Part shown: positions 31,901-52,993 of the stretch, in pieces
Layout: the number at the start of each line of letters is the position of its first letter
Position numbering within the stretch: the first letter of the stretch is position 1
Assembly (NCBI RefSeq): GCF_018612875.1
Contig: NZ_JAGGRI010000020.1
Span: 186,001-250,000 of the forward strand
Length of the DNA stretch: 64,000 nucleotides
Direction: 5' to 3'
Source: Lysobacter sp. ISL-50
Lineage (GTDB): Bacteria; Pseudomonadota; Gammaproteobacteria; Xanthomonadales; Xanthomonadaceae
The notes under the pieces: generated by a model
The model's input: only the letters and a program-made list of their open reading frames with translations
Database searches by the model: none
What the model was told of the DNA's origin: nothing
Position numbers and translations under genes: made by a program

Positions 31901-34900
31901 CAATTCTTCGGCCAACAGGCGGCGAATGACCGGCAGGATGTCCGCGCCCTTCACGGCGCTCGCGCGATGCGGCGCGGCATCTACCGGTGCCTCTGCTTCC
32001 GCCTGAGAAGGCGCGAACCGCTGTTCGATGCGGCGCAGCGCATCGGCATGCCCCACCAGGGTCGTTTCGTGCATCGCGACTTCGCGCGCGAACAGCGCCT
32101 TCCAGGCGTCGAGATGCCGTGCGACGCATGCGGCCTTCCAGGCGACGAGGTCGGCGCGCGCATGCCGCGCCGCGCTGCGCGCGAGCGCGAGCGCGGCGTC
32201 GACAACGCGCTCGCGCGGCAGCACGTTCAGCAGCCGATTGCGCCGCGCCAGCGCTTCCCCGTCGATCTCGCGCCCGGTGAATAGGCTGTCGCGCGCCAGA
32301 TCGAAACCCAGCCGGGCCGGCAGGATGGCGGTCGCACCCGCGCCGGGCGTGAATCCGAAGTTCATGTACGGGCTGAGGTAGCGGCTTTCTTCGCTGAACA
32401 GCGCGCCGTCGCAGAATAATCCCAGCGTCCAGCCCGCGCCGATGCCATGGCCCTGCATCGCGGCGAAGACCGGCAGCGGGCAGCGCATCGGCAGATGGAA
32501 CACGTCCTGATCGGTGAAGCGGACCCGGCCTTCCTGGATCGCTTTCAGGCCGTCGCGGGTGCCGCCGGAGGAGAAATAGGTGCCGTAACCGGTGAGTACG
32601 ACGGCCTTGTATGCGGGCGACGCGCCGATGCGCTCGAAAACTTCCTGCAGTCCGGCGATCAGCGCGTCGGAGAACATGTTGCGCGCGTCGCGGTCTTCCA
32701 GACGCACCAGCACCACGCCGTCGGCATCGACGCTGGCGTGGACCACGGTCGAGTCCAGATGCAACGCGCCGGCTTCCGCCGCAGTCGCCGGCGAAGCATC
32801 GACAGCAGCGGGATCGGCGGAATGGGACGCATCGCGCAGGAGGCGCGCGACCAGCGAGGGCGGACTGCCGGAAAAGTCGCGAGGCTGCGCGTGCAGCCGT
32901 CCGGCGAGCTGCCGCGCGAACTCGGTCGCCGAATCGGCCGCACAGACCTGCAGCAGCGGCAGCCGCTGCCGCAGGGCGCGACCGCTGAAGCGCTCGCCGC
33001 TCAGCGCCCAGGTCCGGCCCCAGGCGCCGAAATTCCGGGCCAACAGCGCGTCCAGCAGTTCCAGATGTCCGCAATGCGCGTGCAGGGCGATCGCCCCGTA
33101 TTCGCCGTCCTCGCTGTAGACCGCGGCATCGCAGGCGAGCGCCAGCAGCAAGCCGGCATCGATCGCGCTCTTGTCCAGCACCGCTACCACGGGTGCGCGC
33201 AGCCGCGACAGTTCGCGCAGCGCGTCGCGCAAGGCTTCGTCGTGCGCGCTGGCGTCTTCGGGCAGGAAGCCGTCGAAATCGCTGTGCAACACCACCGCGG
33301 CGGCGCCATCGGCCGCGCGCAGCGACTGCTGCAGCTGCCGCAACAGCACGTCGGTGGGCGTCGAAGCATCCGCTTTCAAGCGCAAATGCAGGAAATTATC
33401 GTCGTCTCGCGTCAGCGCGACGGCATCGTGCGCGGTCGCGCTGTCGAAGTCGGCCGCCTGCGGCGCGGCGTCATCGATGGAGGCTGCGGCGTTACGCACA
33501 CCGGCGTCCGCGGCGAGGCCGGCATCGAACTCGCTCGCCAGATGCGCCTTGAGCAACCGCAGAGCATCGGCGGATTTGTCCGACAAGCTCGCGCAGTACG
33601 CGTCCACCGTGGCGTCGAAATCGCTGCGCGACACGACCACGGCGCCCCACCCGGCCGCCTGCAGTTCGCGGCCGCTGAGCGGTTGCTCCTGGATCGCCAG
33701 CAGCGATGCCAGCGGTTCGCCGAAGCGCGCGGCGAGCCATTCGCGCTGCGCGGCGTCGACGAGGGTCGGTCCTTGTTCGGGCGTGGAGAAACCGTAGTCC
33801 TGGTCGTCGACCGCGATGACGCCATCGCAGGCGCAGGCGAACCGGAAGCCGGCGCCGAGCGCCTGCCCGCGGAGCAGCGCCAGCGTCGGCGCGGGAAATG
33901 CGGCCAACGCTTGCAGGAGCGAGTGCGTGGCCTCGCGATCGAGCGCCGCCTGGCTGTCGCGCAGGAAGATGCGCTCGTCGCTTTCGATCAACAGCGCCTT
34001 CAGTGACGGCAGCGCGGCCGCATGCGCCAAAGCTTGTCGCAGCGCATCGATGAGCGCGGGTTCCAGCGCGCCCGCGGGCGCATGCAGACGCAGCGCGAAG
34101 ATGCCGTCGCCGCGATCGCGCATCAGCACCGATGCGGAAGACGTCCCGTCGCCGAGGGCCTGGCCATCGCGATGACCCATGTACGCACCGCCCTGCGTCG
34201 AAAGCGGCAGCGAGGGTTTGTCCAGCGTCGTCGCGGCGATCGCGGCGATCAGCGCGGGCGGTTCCAGCGCGATCGCGCCGGGCTTGTGCAGCGCGGCCGC
34301 GAACGATGCCGCCGCCACGTCGACATCGGCGTGCGACGCGTTGTCGTGGTGCGATGCGCGGCTTTCGAACCGGCGATCCAGCATGCGCACGGCCGGGGTT
34401 GCCTGGAGCGTCCGCTCCGGGGCCGGTTCCGCATCAGCCGCGGCGGCTGCCACGGCGGGCAGCAAGGTCAGCGCGGTGAATTCGATGCACGCCGCGCCAT
34501 CGTCGGTATACAGGGAAATATCGACGCACGGGGCGCCGTCGCGCCGCGGCGTGGCGTGCGCGCGAATCCATGCGTATCGCGGGCGGCCGCGCACGCGATG
34601 CACGCGCATCTGCGCAAAGCCCGCGGGCAGATGCGGCACGTCGTGCGCGAAACCCAGCCACTGCGCGGCGAGCATCGCCGCGTCGACGGCGGGCGGGTCG
34701 ATCGTGCAGTCCGCGAACGCGGTCTGCGACGGCCCCGATGCCTCGAACGTCGCCCACAGCCCGTCCGCGGAGCGCTGTACCGCCGTGACGATCGCATACA
34801 GCGCATCGGTTTCGAACCCGTTCGCGCGCTGCGCTTCGATCATCGCGGCGCGGTCGGGGAACATCGTCGAGACGCCGCGCGACCGTGCGGCGATGTCGGG

Positions 34901-37900
34901 CATCGGCGCGGGCGCATCGGCACAGGCTTCGACGAAGCCTTGGCAGAACACGTGGCCATCGGCGGGCGCGGACAGTTCGAACGCCGCGGTCTGCGGTTCG
35001 GGACGCCGCCCCTGGCCCGGCGGCAGCACCGCGATCTCGACCTCGATCGTCGCCGGCATCGCCCGCGGCGCGCCGAAACGCACGTCGCGCAAGGCCCATG
35101 CCCTGCCCTGTTCGAGCATGCCTTCCTCAAGCATGCCCAGCCCGTCCGCCAGCGCGGCCCGGGCCGCTTCGAGTTGCAGACCGCGCGGCACAATCGCCTG
35201 CCCCTGGAACCTGAGCCCCACGATCCGCGGATCGTCCGCGCGGAACAGGCTGAGATAGCGCTGCTGACCGGGTTTGGAAGCGTTGCGGTGGACCAGCGAA
35301 TGGATCGCCTGCGCCGTCGTCGCGGCGGCGTGCGCGTCCGTGGATTCCTCGCGCCGGTAGCGTTCGCGCGCGAACGGATAGACCGGCAGATGCATCCGCC
35401 CCGGCAGCGGTGCGCCATGCAGTTTCGACCAGTCGAGGTCGAGGCCCTTGGTCCAGACATCGAGCAGCCGCGAAACCTTTCCGGCGACGAACCAGCCGTC
35501 GACGCTGGCCTGCAGATCCCGGTCGACGGTGAACAGCGCGATGCTCTCGCGGTGGCGGCGCGACTGCGCGTAGTAGAGGTCGTCCGCGAGCGCGCCGTCC
35601 TCGGGATTGTCGTCGTCGAGGAACGCGGCGAGCTTGTCGATCAGTTCGGCGCGCGAACCCACGCGCATGGCCAGGCGCTCTTCCATCGCCTCGCGCCCGA
35701 GCTGCAGGGTGCAGGCCAGGCCGTGCAGATCGATGTCGGCGTCGGCCTCGACGAACGCCTTCAGCGCCACGGCTTTTTGCCGCAGCTGCGGCAGGGTGCG
35801 CGCCGACAGCAGCACCGCGCAGGGCGTGGTTGAAACGGCGGATTCGTCGCGGGCCGCGCGGGAAACGCCGGTATGCGCCTCCACGATCAGATGGGCGTTG
35901 CCGCCGCCGGCGCCGAACGAGGAAATGCCCGCGATCAGCGGCGCTTCCCGGCCGTCGATCACCGGTGCGTTCCACGGCCGCAGACGCTGATTGACCTCGA
36001 ACGGCGTGGTCCCGAAATCGATGTTGGGATTCAGCCGCTGCGAATGCAGCGATGGCGCGATCTGACGATGGCGCATCTGCAGGATGACCTTGGTCAGCCC
36101 GGCGATGCCCGCCGCCGATTCGCAATGGCCGATGTTCGACTTCGCCGAGCCGATCAGGCAGAAACCGGTGTCCGCGGTATGTTCGCGGAACGCCTTGCCG
36201 AGTGCCGCGATCTCGATCGGATCGCCCAGCTTCGTGCCGGTGCCGTGCGCTTCGATGTAACTGATGTGGCGCGCATCGACGCCTGCGTCCTTCAGCGCGG
36301 CGGAGATCACCGCGGCCTGCGCCTGCGGATTCGGTACCGTGTAGCCGTTGGTCTTGCCGCCGTGGTTCAGCGCGCTGCCGCGGATCACCGCATGGATCGC
36401 ATCGCCGTCGCGCTGCGCGTCGGACAGACGCTTCAGTACCACCACGCCCACGCCTTCGCCCGGAATGTAGCCGTCGCCGCCTTCGCCGAAACTCTGGCAA
36501 TGGCCCGCGCTGGAAATGAACTGGCCGGCGCTGAGCATGCCGTACTTGCCGGGATGCAGACTGAGGTTGACGCCGCCGGCCAACGCCATGTCGGTGCGGC
36601 CCAGCTTCAGATCCTGGCAGGCCAGATGGATCGCGGTCAGCGACGACGAGCACATGGTGTCGAGCGTCATGCTCGGTCCGTGCAGGTTGAACGCGTACGA
36701 CACCCGGTTGGCGATACTGGCCAGGCTGCCCGAACGGTTGTACTCGCCGTACATCACGCCGGCGTAAACGCCCACCTGCCCGCCGCGGCAGGCCTGCAGC
36801 GCGGCGCGGGTATAGCCCGCGTCCTCGATCGCCATCCACGCGTGCTGCAGGAACAGCCGCTCCTGCGGATCGATCTGTTCGGCGTCTCGCGGCGTGATGC
36901 TGAAGAAGCGAGGATCGAATTCGTCCGCGCCCTGGATGAATCCGCCCCAGCGGCTGCTGTGCAGTCCGGCGGCCAGCGCTTCGCCGCCGACGGGGTCGCG
37001 ATAGTAGTCCTGCCAGCGCCAGCGGTCGGCGGGAATTTCGCGGATGCAGTTCACGCCCTGCGACAGGTTGCGCCAGTATTCGTCCAGATCCCAGGCGTCC
37101 GGATAGCGGCCGCTGATGCCGACGATGGCGATGCTTTCGCTATGGAGGGATGGGCCGAGAGTCGGTTCGTCGTCGATGGACGGCTTGTCGATGCGCGCCA
37201 TCGCGGCAGCGGCGTCCGCGCCGCGCATGTCGGCGTCGCTTCGCGGCGCAGACGCAACGGGCTGCGCCTCGGCGTGCGGCTGCGGCTGGATGGCGTCGGA
37301 CGTTCGACGCGCCGTGCCGATGCGCTTGCCGGGCACGTGCGATCTCGCGGCCGTCGCCGCTGCGATGGTCGCGAACGGAGCGGTCGCGGTGTCCGCGGGC
37401 ACGGCACGCGGCGACAGCAGTGAAATCAGGCGGTCGGCGTGCGCGCTGCAGAAATAGTCGTTGAGCTGCGCGATGGTCTGGTATTCGAACGCCAGCGTCT
37501 TCGGCAGCCTGCCGAAGATCGTTTCCAGGTGCGTCACCAGCTTCATCGCCAGGATCGAATCGATTCCGTACTGTTCCAGCGGCGCCTGCGGCCGCAGGCG
37601 GGCGGCAGGAATCTTCAGTACCTGCGAGAACTGCTGGCAAAGGTAGTCCAGCGCTCTTTCGCGCAGGGTGTCGTCCATGCCCACCGGCGTTGCGTCGACG
37701 ACCTGGGCGGTCGCGCTGTCGCGGGCGGTCTCGCTTGCAATTCTTGCCGCGGAATCCGTTGCGGAATCCGTTGCGGAATTCGTCGCTTCGAGCAGTGTCC
37801 GCATCGCCGGCAATCTGCCTTCCATCACCAGCACACGCGCGCAGGAAAGCGCGAGGCCGCGGTACATCGCGCGCATCGCGGCGACGGTGGACAGCGGACG

Positions 37901-39210
37901 CATGCCGGTGTGGTCCAGCAGCCGCTCGCGGGTCGCAGCGTCCATGCTCATCCCGCCGTCCTGCCACAGCGGCCAGTTCACCGACAGCGTGCGGCCATGG
38001 CGCTCGCCCCGCGCCGCCAGACGGTTGCGGTGCGCGGCGAACTCATCCATGAACGCATTCGCCGCGGCGTAGTCGACCTGGCCGACGATGCCCCAGCACG
38101 CCGCGAAGGACGAGCACAGCAGGATGAAATCCAGCGGCAACTCGCGCGTCGCGAGATCGAGATTCGCCAACCCGGCTACCTTCGGCGCCAGCACCGATGC
38201 GAACGTCGTCGGCGATTTGCGCAGGATGAAACCGTCGCGGATGATGCCCGCGCAGTGCACGATGCCGCGCAGCGGCCGGTCGTGCTCCCGCAACCTGGCC
38301 ACGAGCGCGTCGACGGCGCTGCGATCGGTCACGTCGAGCGCGACGTATTCGATCCGGTGCAGCGGCGTCGCCAGCGCATCCAGCATCCGGCGCGCATCGG
38401 GCGCGAGCGTCGAGCGCCCGGCCAGCACGATGCGAGCGGAGCGGCACTGCGCGAGGATCTCGCGCACGAACTGAAGACCGATGCCGCCGGCGCCGCCGGT
38501 GATCAGATAGCAGCCGCCTTCCCTGAACGCCACCGGCGCCGCGGACTGCGCCTGGCCTTCGACATGCTCTCCCAGCACGCGCCATCGCAAGACTTCGCGG
38601 CGCAGGCCGCCGGCGTCTCGCACATGGCGGACGGCCGCGCCGCGCGGCGCATCGGCGCGCGACTCGTCGTGCACGATCTGCTGCAGTTCGGCGGCGCCGA
38701 TATCGGCCGGCACCCTGATCACGCGCGCGACCAGGGCCGGCGTTTCCTCCATCGCCGTCCTGAACATGGCGTCGAAGCCGCAAGCGACCGCCTCGTCAGC
38801 GATCCCCGTATCGGCATCCCTGGTATCGGCGACGATCACCAGCGCGCGAACGCTCCGCGCGCTCGCCAGCATCGACTGGATCGCCGCGAGTCCCTGCAGC
38901 GCCGCATCGGCAAAGATTCCATCTATGGAGGTGACATTCGCGGGAGGCGCGAACGCTTCGATCTGCGCGTCCCCACGGCTCGCCTTCAGCGACGCGACCA
39001 CCGCCGGATCCACGCCCCAAACGAATAGCCTGTCCACGGGCTGCGCCGGGGCCGAGGTCGCCGACGCGGCGAACCATTCGGGTGTCGCGAGCACAACGCC
39101 CTGCCCGGCGTCGGACGCCTGTCGTTTCAAGGCCTTGATCCGGACCAGCGCTTCGGCCTGCGCCAGCCGGCCTTCGGCGACCGCGCGGTAGATGGACAGC
39201 AGCGAATCCT

Positions 39211-39214
<4 letters not shown>
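28952..39214 (-). CDS. PKS2: KR-ACP-KS-(inactive DH)-ECH-ECH-ECH-ACP-ACP-KS trans-AT polyketide synthase
   Basis: 3420 residues. An N-terminal helical docking segment (1-32) is followed by KR ([12 protein letters not shown] about 235; [21 protein letters not shown] about 375), ACP (YGIDSILAM about 551), KS1 about 695-1108 (TMCSSSLTA), a DH-like region about 1310-1580 without the catalytic His, and three crotonase-fold domains: about 1700-1890 and 1938-2115 degenerate, about 2168-2400 intact ([41 protein letters not shown]). Then come tandem ACPs about 2453 and 2590 ([20 protein letters not shown], both Trp-marked), KS2 about 2690-3105 and a tail with a helical docking-like end. The KR-ACP completes the KS-DH end of PKS1 (ATGA overlap); the terminal KS pairs with the DH-KR-ACP of PKS3 across a 76-bp gap. 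Confidence 0.96.
36011..36778 (-). repeat. Near-identical ~768-bp KS-coding repeat, copy in PKS2
   Basis: Partner of 24838-25605 in PKS3. The two stretches align without gaps and differ by scattered, mostly silent substitutions. Both cover the KS core from the segment before the catalytic Cys to the LNPNIDF region, and both KS domains follow a KR-ACP and precede a beta-branch ACP pair. Long identity like this can also cause assembly errors, but the differing flanks argue the copies are real. Confidence 0.85.
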
Positions 39215-49868
<10,654 letters not shown>

Positions 49869-49872
<4 letters not shown>

Positions 49873-50132
49873 GCGCGTTGCCACGTCCCTGTTGAGTTAG
49901 TGGATCTCTCATCGTCCGGGCAGCGCCGGATCACTTCCGATACCGTCAGATCGTCGAGCGCTGCATCAGACATCACTTCGTCGCTGGCGCAGGCGCAGGC
50001 GGCGAAATAGCCCGAACGCCGGCCAAGCGCCGCGACCGCGTCCAGCTTCGCTTCGAACTCCGCATCGGGCGCGCCGCGACCGATCCAGACACATCGGCGT
50101 CGTTTCGCCGTGGCCGCTGCCTGATCCATCAT
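49869..50132 (-). CDS. Small hypothetical protein translationally coupled to PKS1
   Basis: An 87-residue ORF I do not recognise. It starts at one of two adjacent ATGs (50132 or 50129) and is joined by 4-bp ATGA overlaps to the ORF before it and to PKS1 after it, the same junction used elsewhere in this operon. That geometry, more than the sequence, argues that it is translated. The protein is Ala- and Asp-rich with an N-terminal basic patch (AKRRRCVWIGRG) and several Cys (FAACACASDE); it has no signal peptide or membrane segment. It could be an N-terminal piece of PKS1 split off by a frame change, or a leader peptide for PKS1 translation. Function unknown. Confidence 0.5.
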
Positions 50133-50536
50133 TCCCTGCCGGCCCGGAGTGTCGCAATCAGCACAGCAGCGCTTCGTGGTCCGCGAGCTGAGCCATGCGA
50201 TGCAGACGTTGATGCCACATCAGCGATAGCGCGCTTTCCCTTGCCGTAATGCGGCCACTGCTGCGCGGCCAGCAAGCTCATCCGCGGGATGCGTGCGGGC
50301 CTTTGCGGCAATTCATCCCCCCAACAGCGCAGGCCGACCAGACGCATCGATTCGTTGTCGACGACGGCGCCTGGCGCAGCGAGCGCCTTGTGGAGCTCGC
50401 TTTCACCGACAGGATTGAAGAGCGACAGGCCCACTTCGTTTTCGGAAGTCTCCGACGCCGAGTCGGATGCCTGCGCGGGTCGATCAGAGAAAATCCGGAA
50501 AATCCGGCAAACCGGAGAAAGCACTTCTTCAGACAT
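50129..50536 (-). CDS. Possible first ORF of the PKS operon, hypothetical
   Basis: A 135-residue ORF with no family I recognise. Support is mainly positional: its TGA overlaps the ATG of the next small ORF (ATGA, 50132-50129) and an AGGCGA element precedes its ATG at 50536. The protein is low-complexity (Ser/Ala/Arg-rich) without a clear domain. A plus-strand reading of the same region runs into the tandem repeats and is less likely. It may be untranslated leader rather than a gene; treat as tentative. Confidence 0.3.
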   Translation of the reverse strand: MSEEVLSPVCRIFRIFSDRPAQASDSASETSENEVGLSLFNPVGESELHKALAAPGAVVDNESMRLVGLRCWGDELPQRPARIPRMSLLAAQQWPHYGKGKRAIADVASTSASHGSARGPRSAAVLIATLRAGRE

Positions 50537-50581
50537 GGTCGCCTGCTACTCGATCCTAAGAAGACTGCGCGAAAAATAAAT
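50537..50581 (-). promoter_or_regulatory. Probable promoter-proximal end of the PKS operon control region
   Basis: This short AT-richer stretch lies between the first minus-strand ORF and the tandem repeats. It should hold, or lie just downstream of, the PKS operon promoter, but I cannot pick out a reliable -10/-35 pair. Confidence 0.25.
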
Positions 50582-50950
50582 GCATGCGGCGCGTACAGCG
50601 GTATTCCGACGTCGCGGCTCTCGAGTATCGACATCGATAACAACGACGACGTTTACGCATACGGCGCGCGCAACGGAATCCCGACGTTGCGGTTGTCGAA
50701 TATCGAAACGAACAACGATGGCTATCCCCATACGGCGCGCACGACGGTATTCCGACGTTGCGGCTTTACGAGTATCGAAAGATAACTACGACGACGATCA
50801 CGCATACGGCGCACGCAACGGTTCCCGTCATTGCGGCTTTACGAGTATCTATAAAGATAACTACGACGACGATCACGCATACAGCGCACGCAACGGTTCC
50901 CGACGTTGCGGTTTACGAGTATCGATAACGACAACAACGACGGCAACGAT
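50582..50950. repeat. Five imperfect ~74-bp tandem repeats in the intergenic region
   Basis: Copies begin at about 50582, 50657, 50728, 50802 and 50877 (spacings 75, 71, 74, 75). Each starts GCATACGGCGC or close to it, continues with a (T/C)CCGACGTTGCGG-like block and GAGTATCGA, and ends in an AAC/GAC-rich tract. Most copies contain an inverted pair GCAACG...CGTTGC with an 8-9 bp gap (for example 50890-50895 with 50904-50909 and 50670-50675 with 50685-50690). The uneven spacing breaks any reading frame, so this is not a coding repeat. It lies in the divergent region between the PKS operon and the PPTase gene, where an operator array is plausible. Confidence 0.85.
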
Positions 50951-51274
50951 GCGTGCAGTAGTTGTAAGCAGCGAGAGGTCGATACTCATTCCCCGTGGAC
51001 ACAGTTAGCAGAACGCCCAGCAAAATGTCAACGCGCCGCCACTGTGCTTGTGACACATTGCAAGAGAATGAAAACTTTCCGGAAGATCGTATCGTCTCGT
51101 CTACATAAATGAATCGAGGTGACGGATGTCATCCAAATCGATTATGAATGCAGAACATTAGAATTCGTCACATATTTCGAAAAATGCGCAGCTATGATCG
51201 CGAGGCCTGGGGTATGGGGAATACCCCCGCAACAGCCTTACGAATCACCATCGCGCATAGGCGAGAAAGGAAGC
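50951..51274 (+). promoter_or_regulatory. AT-rich leader/promoter region of the PPTase gene
   Basis: The 324 bp between the repeat array and the PPTase ATG contain no supported gene. From about 51040 to 51200 the sequence becomes clearly AT-richer than the surroundings, as expected of a promoter zone. A TTCCGGAA palindrome lies at 51077-51084. Hexamers resembling -35 boxes (TTGTGA, TTGCAA) occur around 51049-51063, but no matching -10 is convincing. Confidence 0.4.
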
Positions 51275-52114
51275 ATGTCTGCACCAATATCCGTCCTGGC
51301 GACCGCTGCTCCCGCGCGTTTTTCCGAAGCCAATCGATCCAGCATCGACGTCTGGCTCACCTACTACGACGAGATCGTGGATGACGGCCATCTGTTCGAA
51401 CTAAGAAAGTTACTTAGCGACGAGGAAGTAGCGCAGGAAGGTCGTTTCTACTTCGCCGACGACCGTAAGCGCTACCTGGTTACGCGATCCATGGTGCGCA
51501 CCCTGCTCTCACGCTACGCGCCCATCGCTCCGAAGCATTGGGAGTTCTCGAAGAACGCCTATGGCCGCCCCATGATCGCGAACTCGATCCTGGAAGCCCG
51601 GGATCACCTTCAAGACCTCAGCTTCAACATCTCGCACACCCGCGGCTTGATCGCGCTCGCGGTGAGCCGCGATCGCGACCTGGGAATCGATGTCGAACAT
51701 ATTTCCAGGCGCCAGATCTGCCTCGACATCGCGCAGCGGTACTTCGCCCCGAGCGAGGTGGCGGATCTCTCATGCGTCCCCCCTGCTCGACAGCAGGATC
51801 GATTCTTCGAGTACTGGACCTTCAAGGAGTCCTATATCAAGGCTCGCAGCATGGGCCTTTCGCTGCCGCTGGATGGATTCAGCTTCCAGTTTCCGCATCA
51901 CCGCGCGGTACGCATCAAGATCGATCCGGAACTCAGAGACGACGCCGAACGCTGGAGCTTGTGGCAATACCGGCCGACCACGGACTACTTGTTGGCGATC
52001 TGCGCCGAGCGCGGCGATGGCGCGCCGCCTTGCGTCTCGATGCGGAAGTTCACTCCCTTGGTGGGCGAAGTTCCACTGAGTGCGCGGCATCTCAGGAGTT
52101 CGGAGCCCTGTTAG
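51275..52114 (+). CDS. Sfp-type 4'-phosphopantetheinyl transferase
   Basis: A 279-residue enzyme that would transfer phosphopantetheine from CoA to the Ser of the PKS carrier domains and the stand-alone ACP. Motifs of the Sfp group are clear: FNISHTRGLIALAVS, the metal-binding LGIDVEHI (about residues 137-144) and YWTFKESYIKA (about 187-197). The ATG at 51275 is preceded by AAAGGAAG; longer readings from 51119 add sequence without homology. It is transcribed away from the PKS operon from the shared intergenic region. Its stop overlaps the convergent metallophosphoesterase gene by 4 bp. A role in this cluster is very likely from context but not shown by sequence alone. Confidence 0.95.
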   Translation: MSAPISVLATAAPARFSEANRSSIDVWLTYYDEIVDDGHLFELRKLLSDEEVAQEGRFYFADDRKRYLVTRSMVRTLLSRYAPIAPKHWEFSKNAYGRPMIANSILEARDHLQDLSFNISHTRGLIALAVSRDRDLGIDVEHISRRQICLDIAQRYFAPSEVADLSCVPPARQQDRFFEYWTFKESYIKARSMGLSLPLDGFSFQFPHHRAVRIKIDPELRDDAERWSLWQYRPTTDYLLAICAERGDGAPPCVSMRKFTPLVGEVPLSARHLRSSEPC

Positions 52115-52872
52115 CCGACCTCAACCAGTCGACGCACGGCAATCATGCTCTCCTGCGGATATCCGAAAGCGTTGTTGATGTACGTCACGCCATCGATCAT
52201 GACCCGTCGATTGATGTGACTGTGGCCATAGACGTGCGTATCCGCGCCAAGCGCACGCAACTGCCGCTCTATGCCGCTACTGCCGAGCACCGGGTTGAGA
52301 TAGTGCATGGAGGCGGGGACGAAGAACGGAATCAGATCGATCCGCGGCAGGAAGTGCGAAAACGTCACGACCCGATCCCGGCGCGCCTGTTGCGGAAGCG
52401 TTTGCGGATTCATCTTGAGGAAGCGTTCGGTCACCTGTTGCGGCCCGATGCCGTCGGGCCAGCGGCACGCGCGGAAGTCCATCCACAACATGCGCAGGTC
52501 GCTGTTCGGCTCGCCGAAGGAAAAGTCGTACCACCCAAGCAGCGGCACGATCAGCGTATCCCCGTGGCTGTAGGGGCGGCTGGACACGCCGGAATCCTCC
52601 GCGATGGCCATCACCTGTTCGAACTTGCGCAGCGAGCACATGTCGGCGGCTTCGCGTCGAACCCACAGATCGTGATTGCCGGGCACGAACAGCACCTGGC
52701 GAAACTTGGCGGCGAAACGCCCAAGGCACCACGCGAGCAGGCGACGGTCTTCGGTGATGTCGCCGGCAAGAATCAGGACATCGTCGCGGTAGTCCATGTC
52801 CGACAGGTTATCGACCCATCGGGCATTATCGGGATAGTCGATATGGATGTCGGAAAGGGCAAACAGCTTCAT
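52111..52872 (-). CDS. Calcineurin-like metallophosphoesterase
   Basis: A 253-residue cytoplasmic metallophosphoesterase. All metal-binding motifs are present in order: LSDIHID (about 6-12), LILAGDI, VPGNHDLW (about 65-72), VVTFSHFLP and YGHSHINR. ATG 52872 has a GAGGA Shine-Dalgarno; an upstream in-frame start at 53025 would overlap the divergent neighbour and lacks homology. It is convergent with the PPTase gene, overlapping it by 4 bp, and divergent from the propeller-like gene. Natural substrate unknown: nucleotide, phosphoprotein or small phosphoester. Phosphate-protected polyketides exist (calyculin), so a cluster role is conceivable, but there is no kinase partner in view and it may simply flank the cluster. 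Confidence 0.9.
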   Translation of the reverse strand: MKLFALSDIHIDYPDNARWVDNLSDMDYRDDVLILAGDITEDRRLLAWCLGRFAAKFRQVLFVPGNHDLWVRREAADMCSLRKFEQVMAIAEDSGVSSRPYSHGDTLIVPLLGWYDFSFGEPNSDLRMLWMDFRACRWPDGIGPQQVTERFLKMNPQTLPQQARRDRVVTFSHFLPRIDLIPFFVPASMHYLNPVLGSSGIERQLRALGADTHVYGHSHINRRVMIDGVTYINNAFGYPQESMIAVRRLVEVG

Positions 52873-52993
52873 CACGATCCTCGGCTCGACCCGCAAGCTG
52901 GGCGCGCGGACGGCCAACTCGGTGCGCCGGGGAGTATATACGCACGGTCCTTGCGCGCATCCAACCATTCCAACGCGATCCGGCGCGAAGCCG
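52873..52993. promoter_or_regulatory. Divergent promoter region
   Basis: These 121 bp separate the divergent starts of the metallophosphoesterase (minus) and the propeller-like gene (plus). A GTATATAC palindrome at 52933-52940 is the only AT-rich core and could serve as a -10 in either direction. Confidence 0.35.

Noticed and set aside
50249-50785. Plus-strand ORF running into the 74-bp repeats, with repeat-like peptide (YGARNGIPT and similar)
   Set aside because: Repeat spacings of 75, 71, 74 and 75 bp shift the frame between copies, so no repeated peptide is maintained; no Shine-Dalgarno or homology.
50582-50950. CRISPR-like array
   Set aside because: Units are imperfect over their whole length, without short identical repeats alternating with unique spacers, and no cas genes are present.
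51119-51274. Longer N terminus for the PPTase
   Set aside because: No homology in the added residues, and ATG 51275 has the better ribosome-binding site and gives a typical Sfp-like length.
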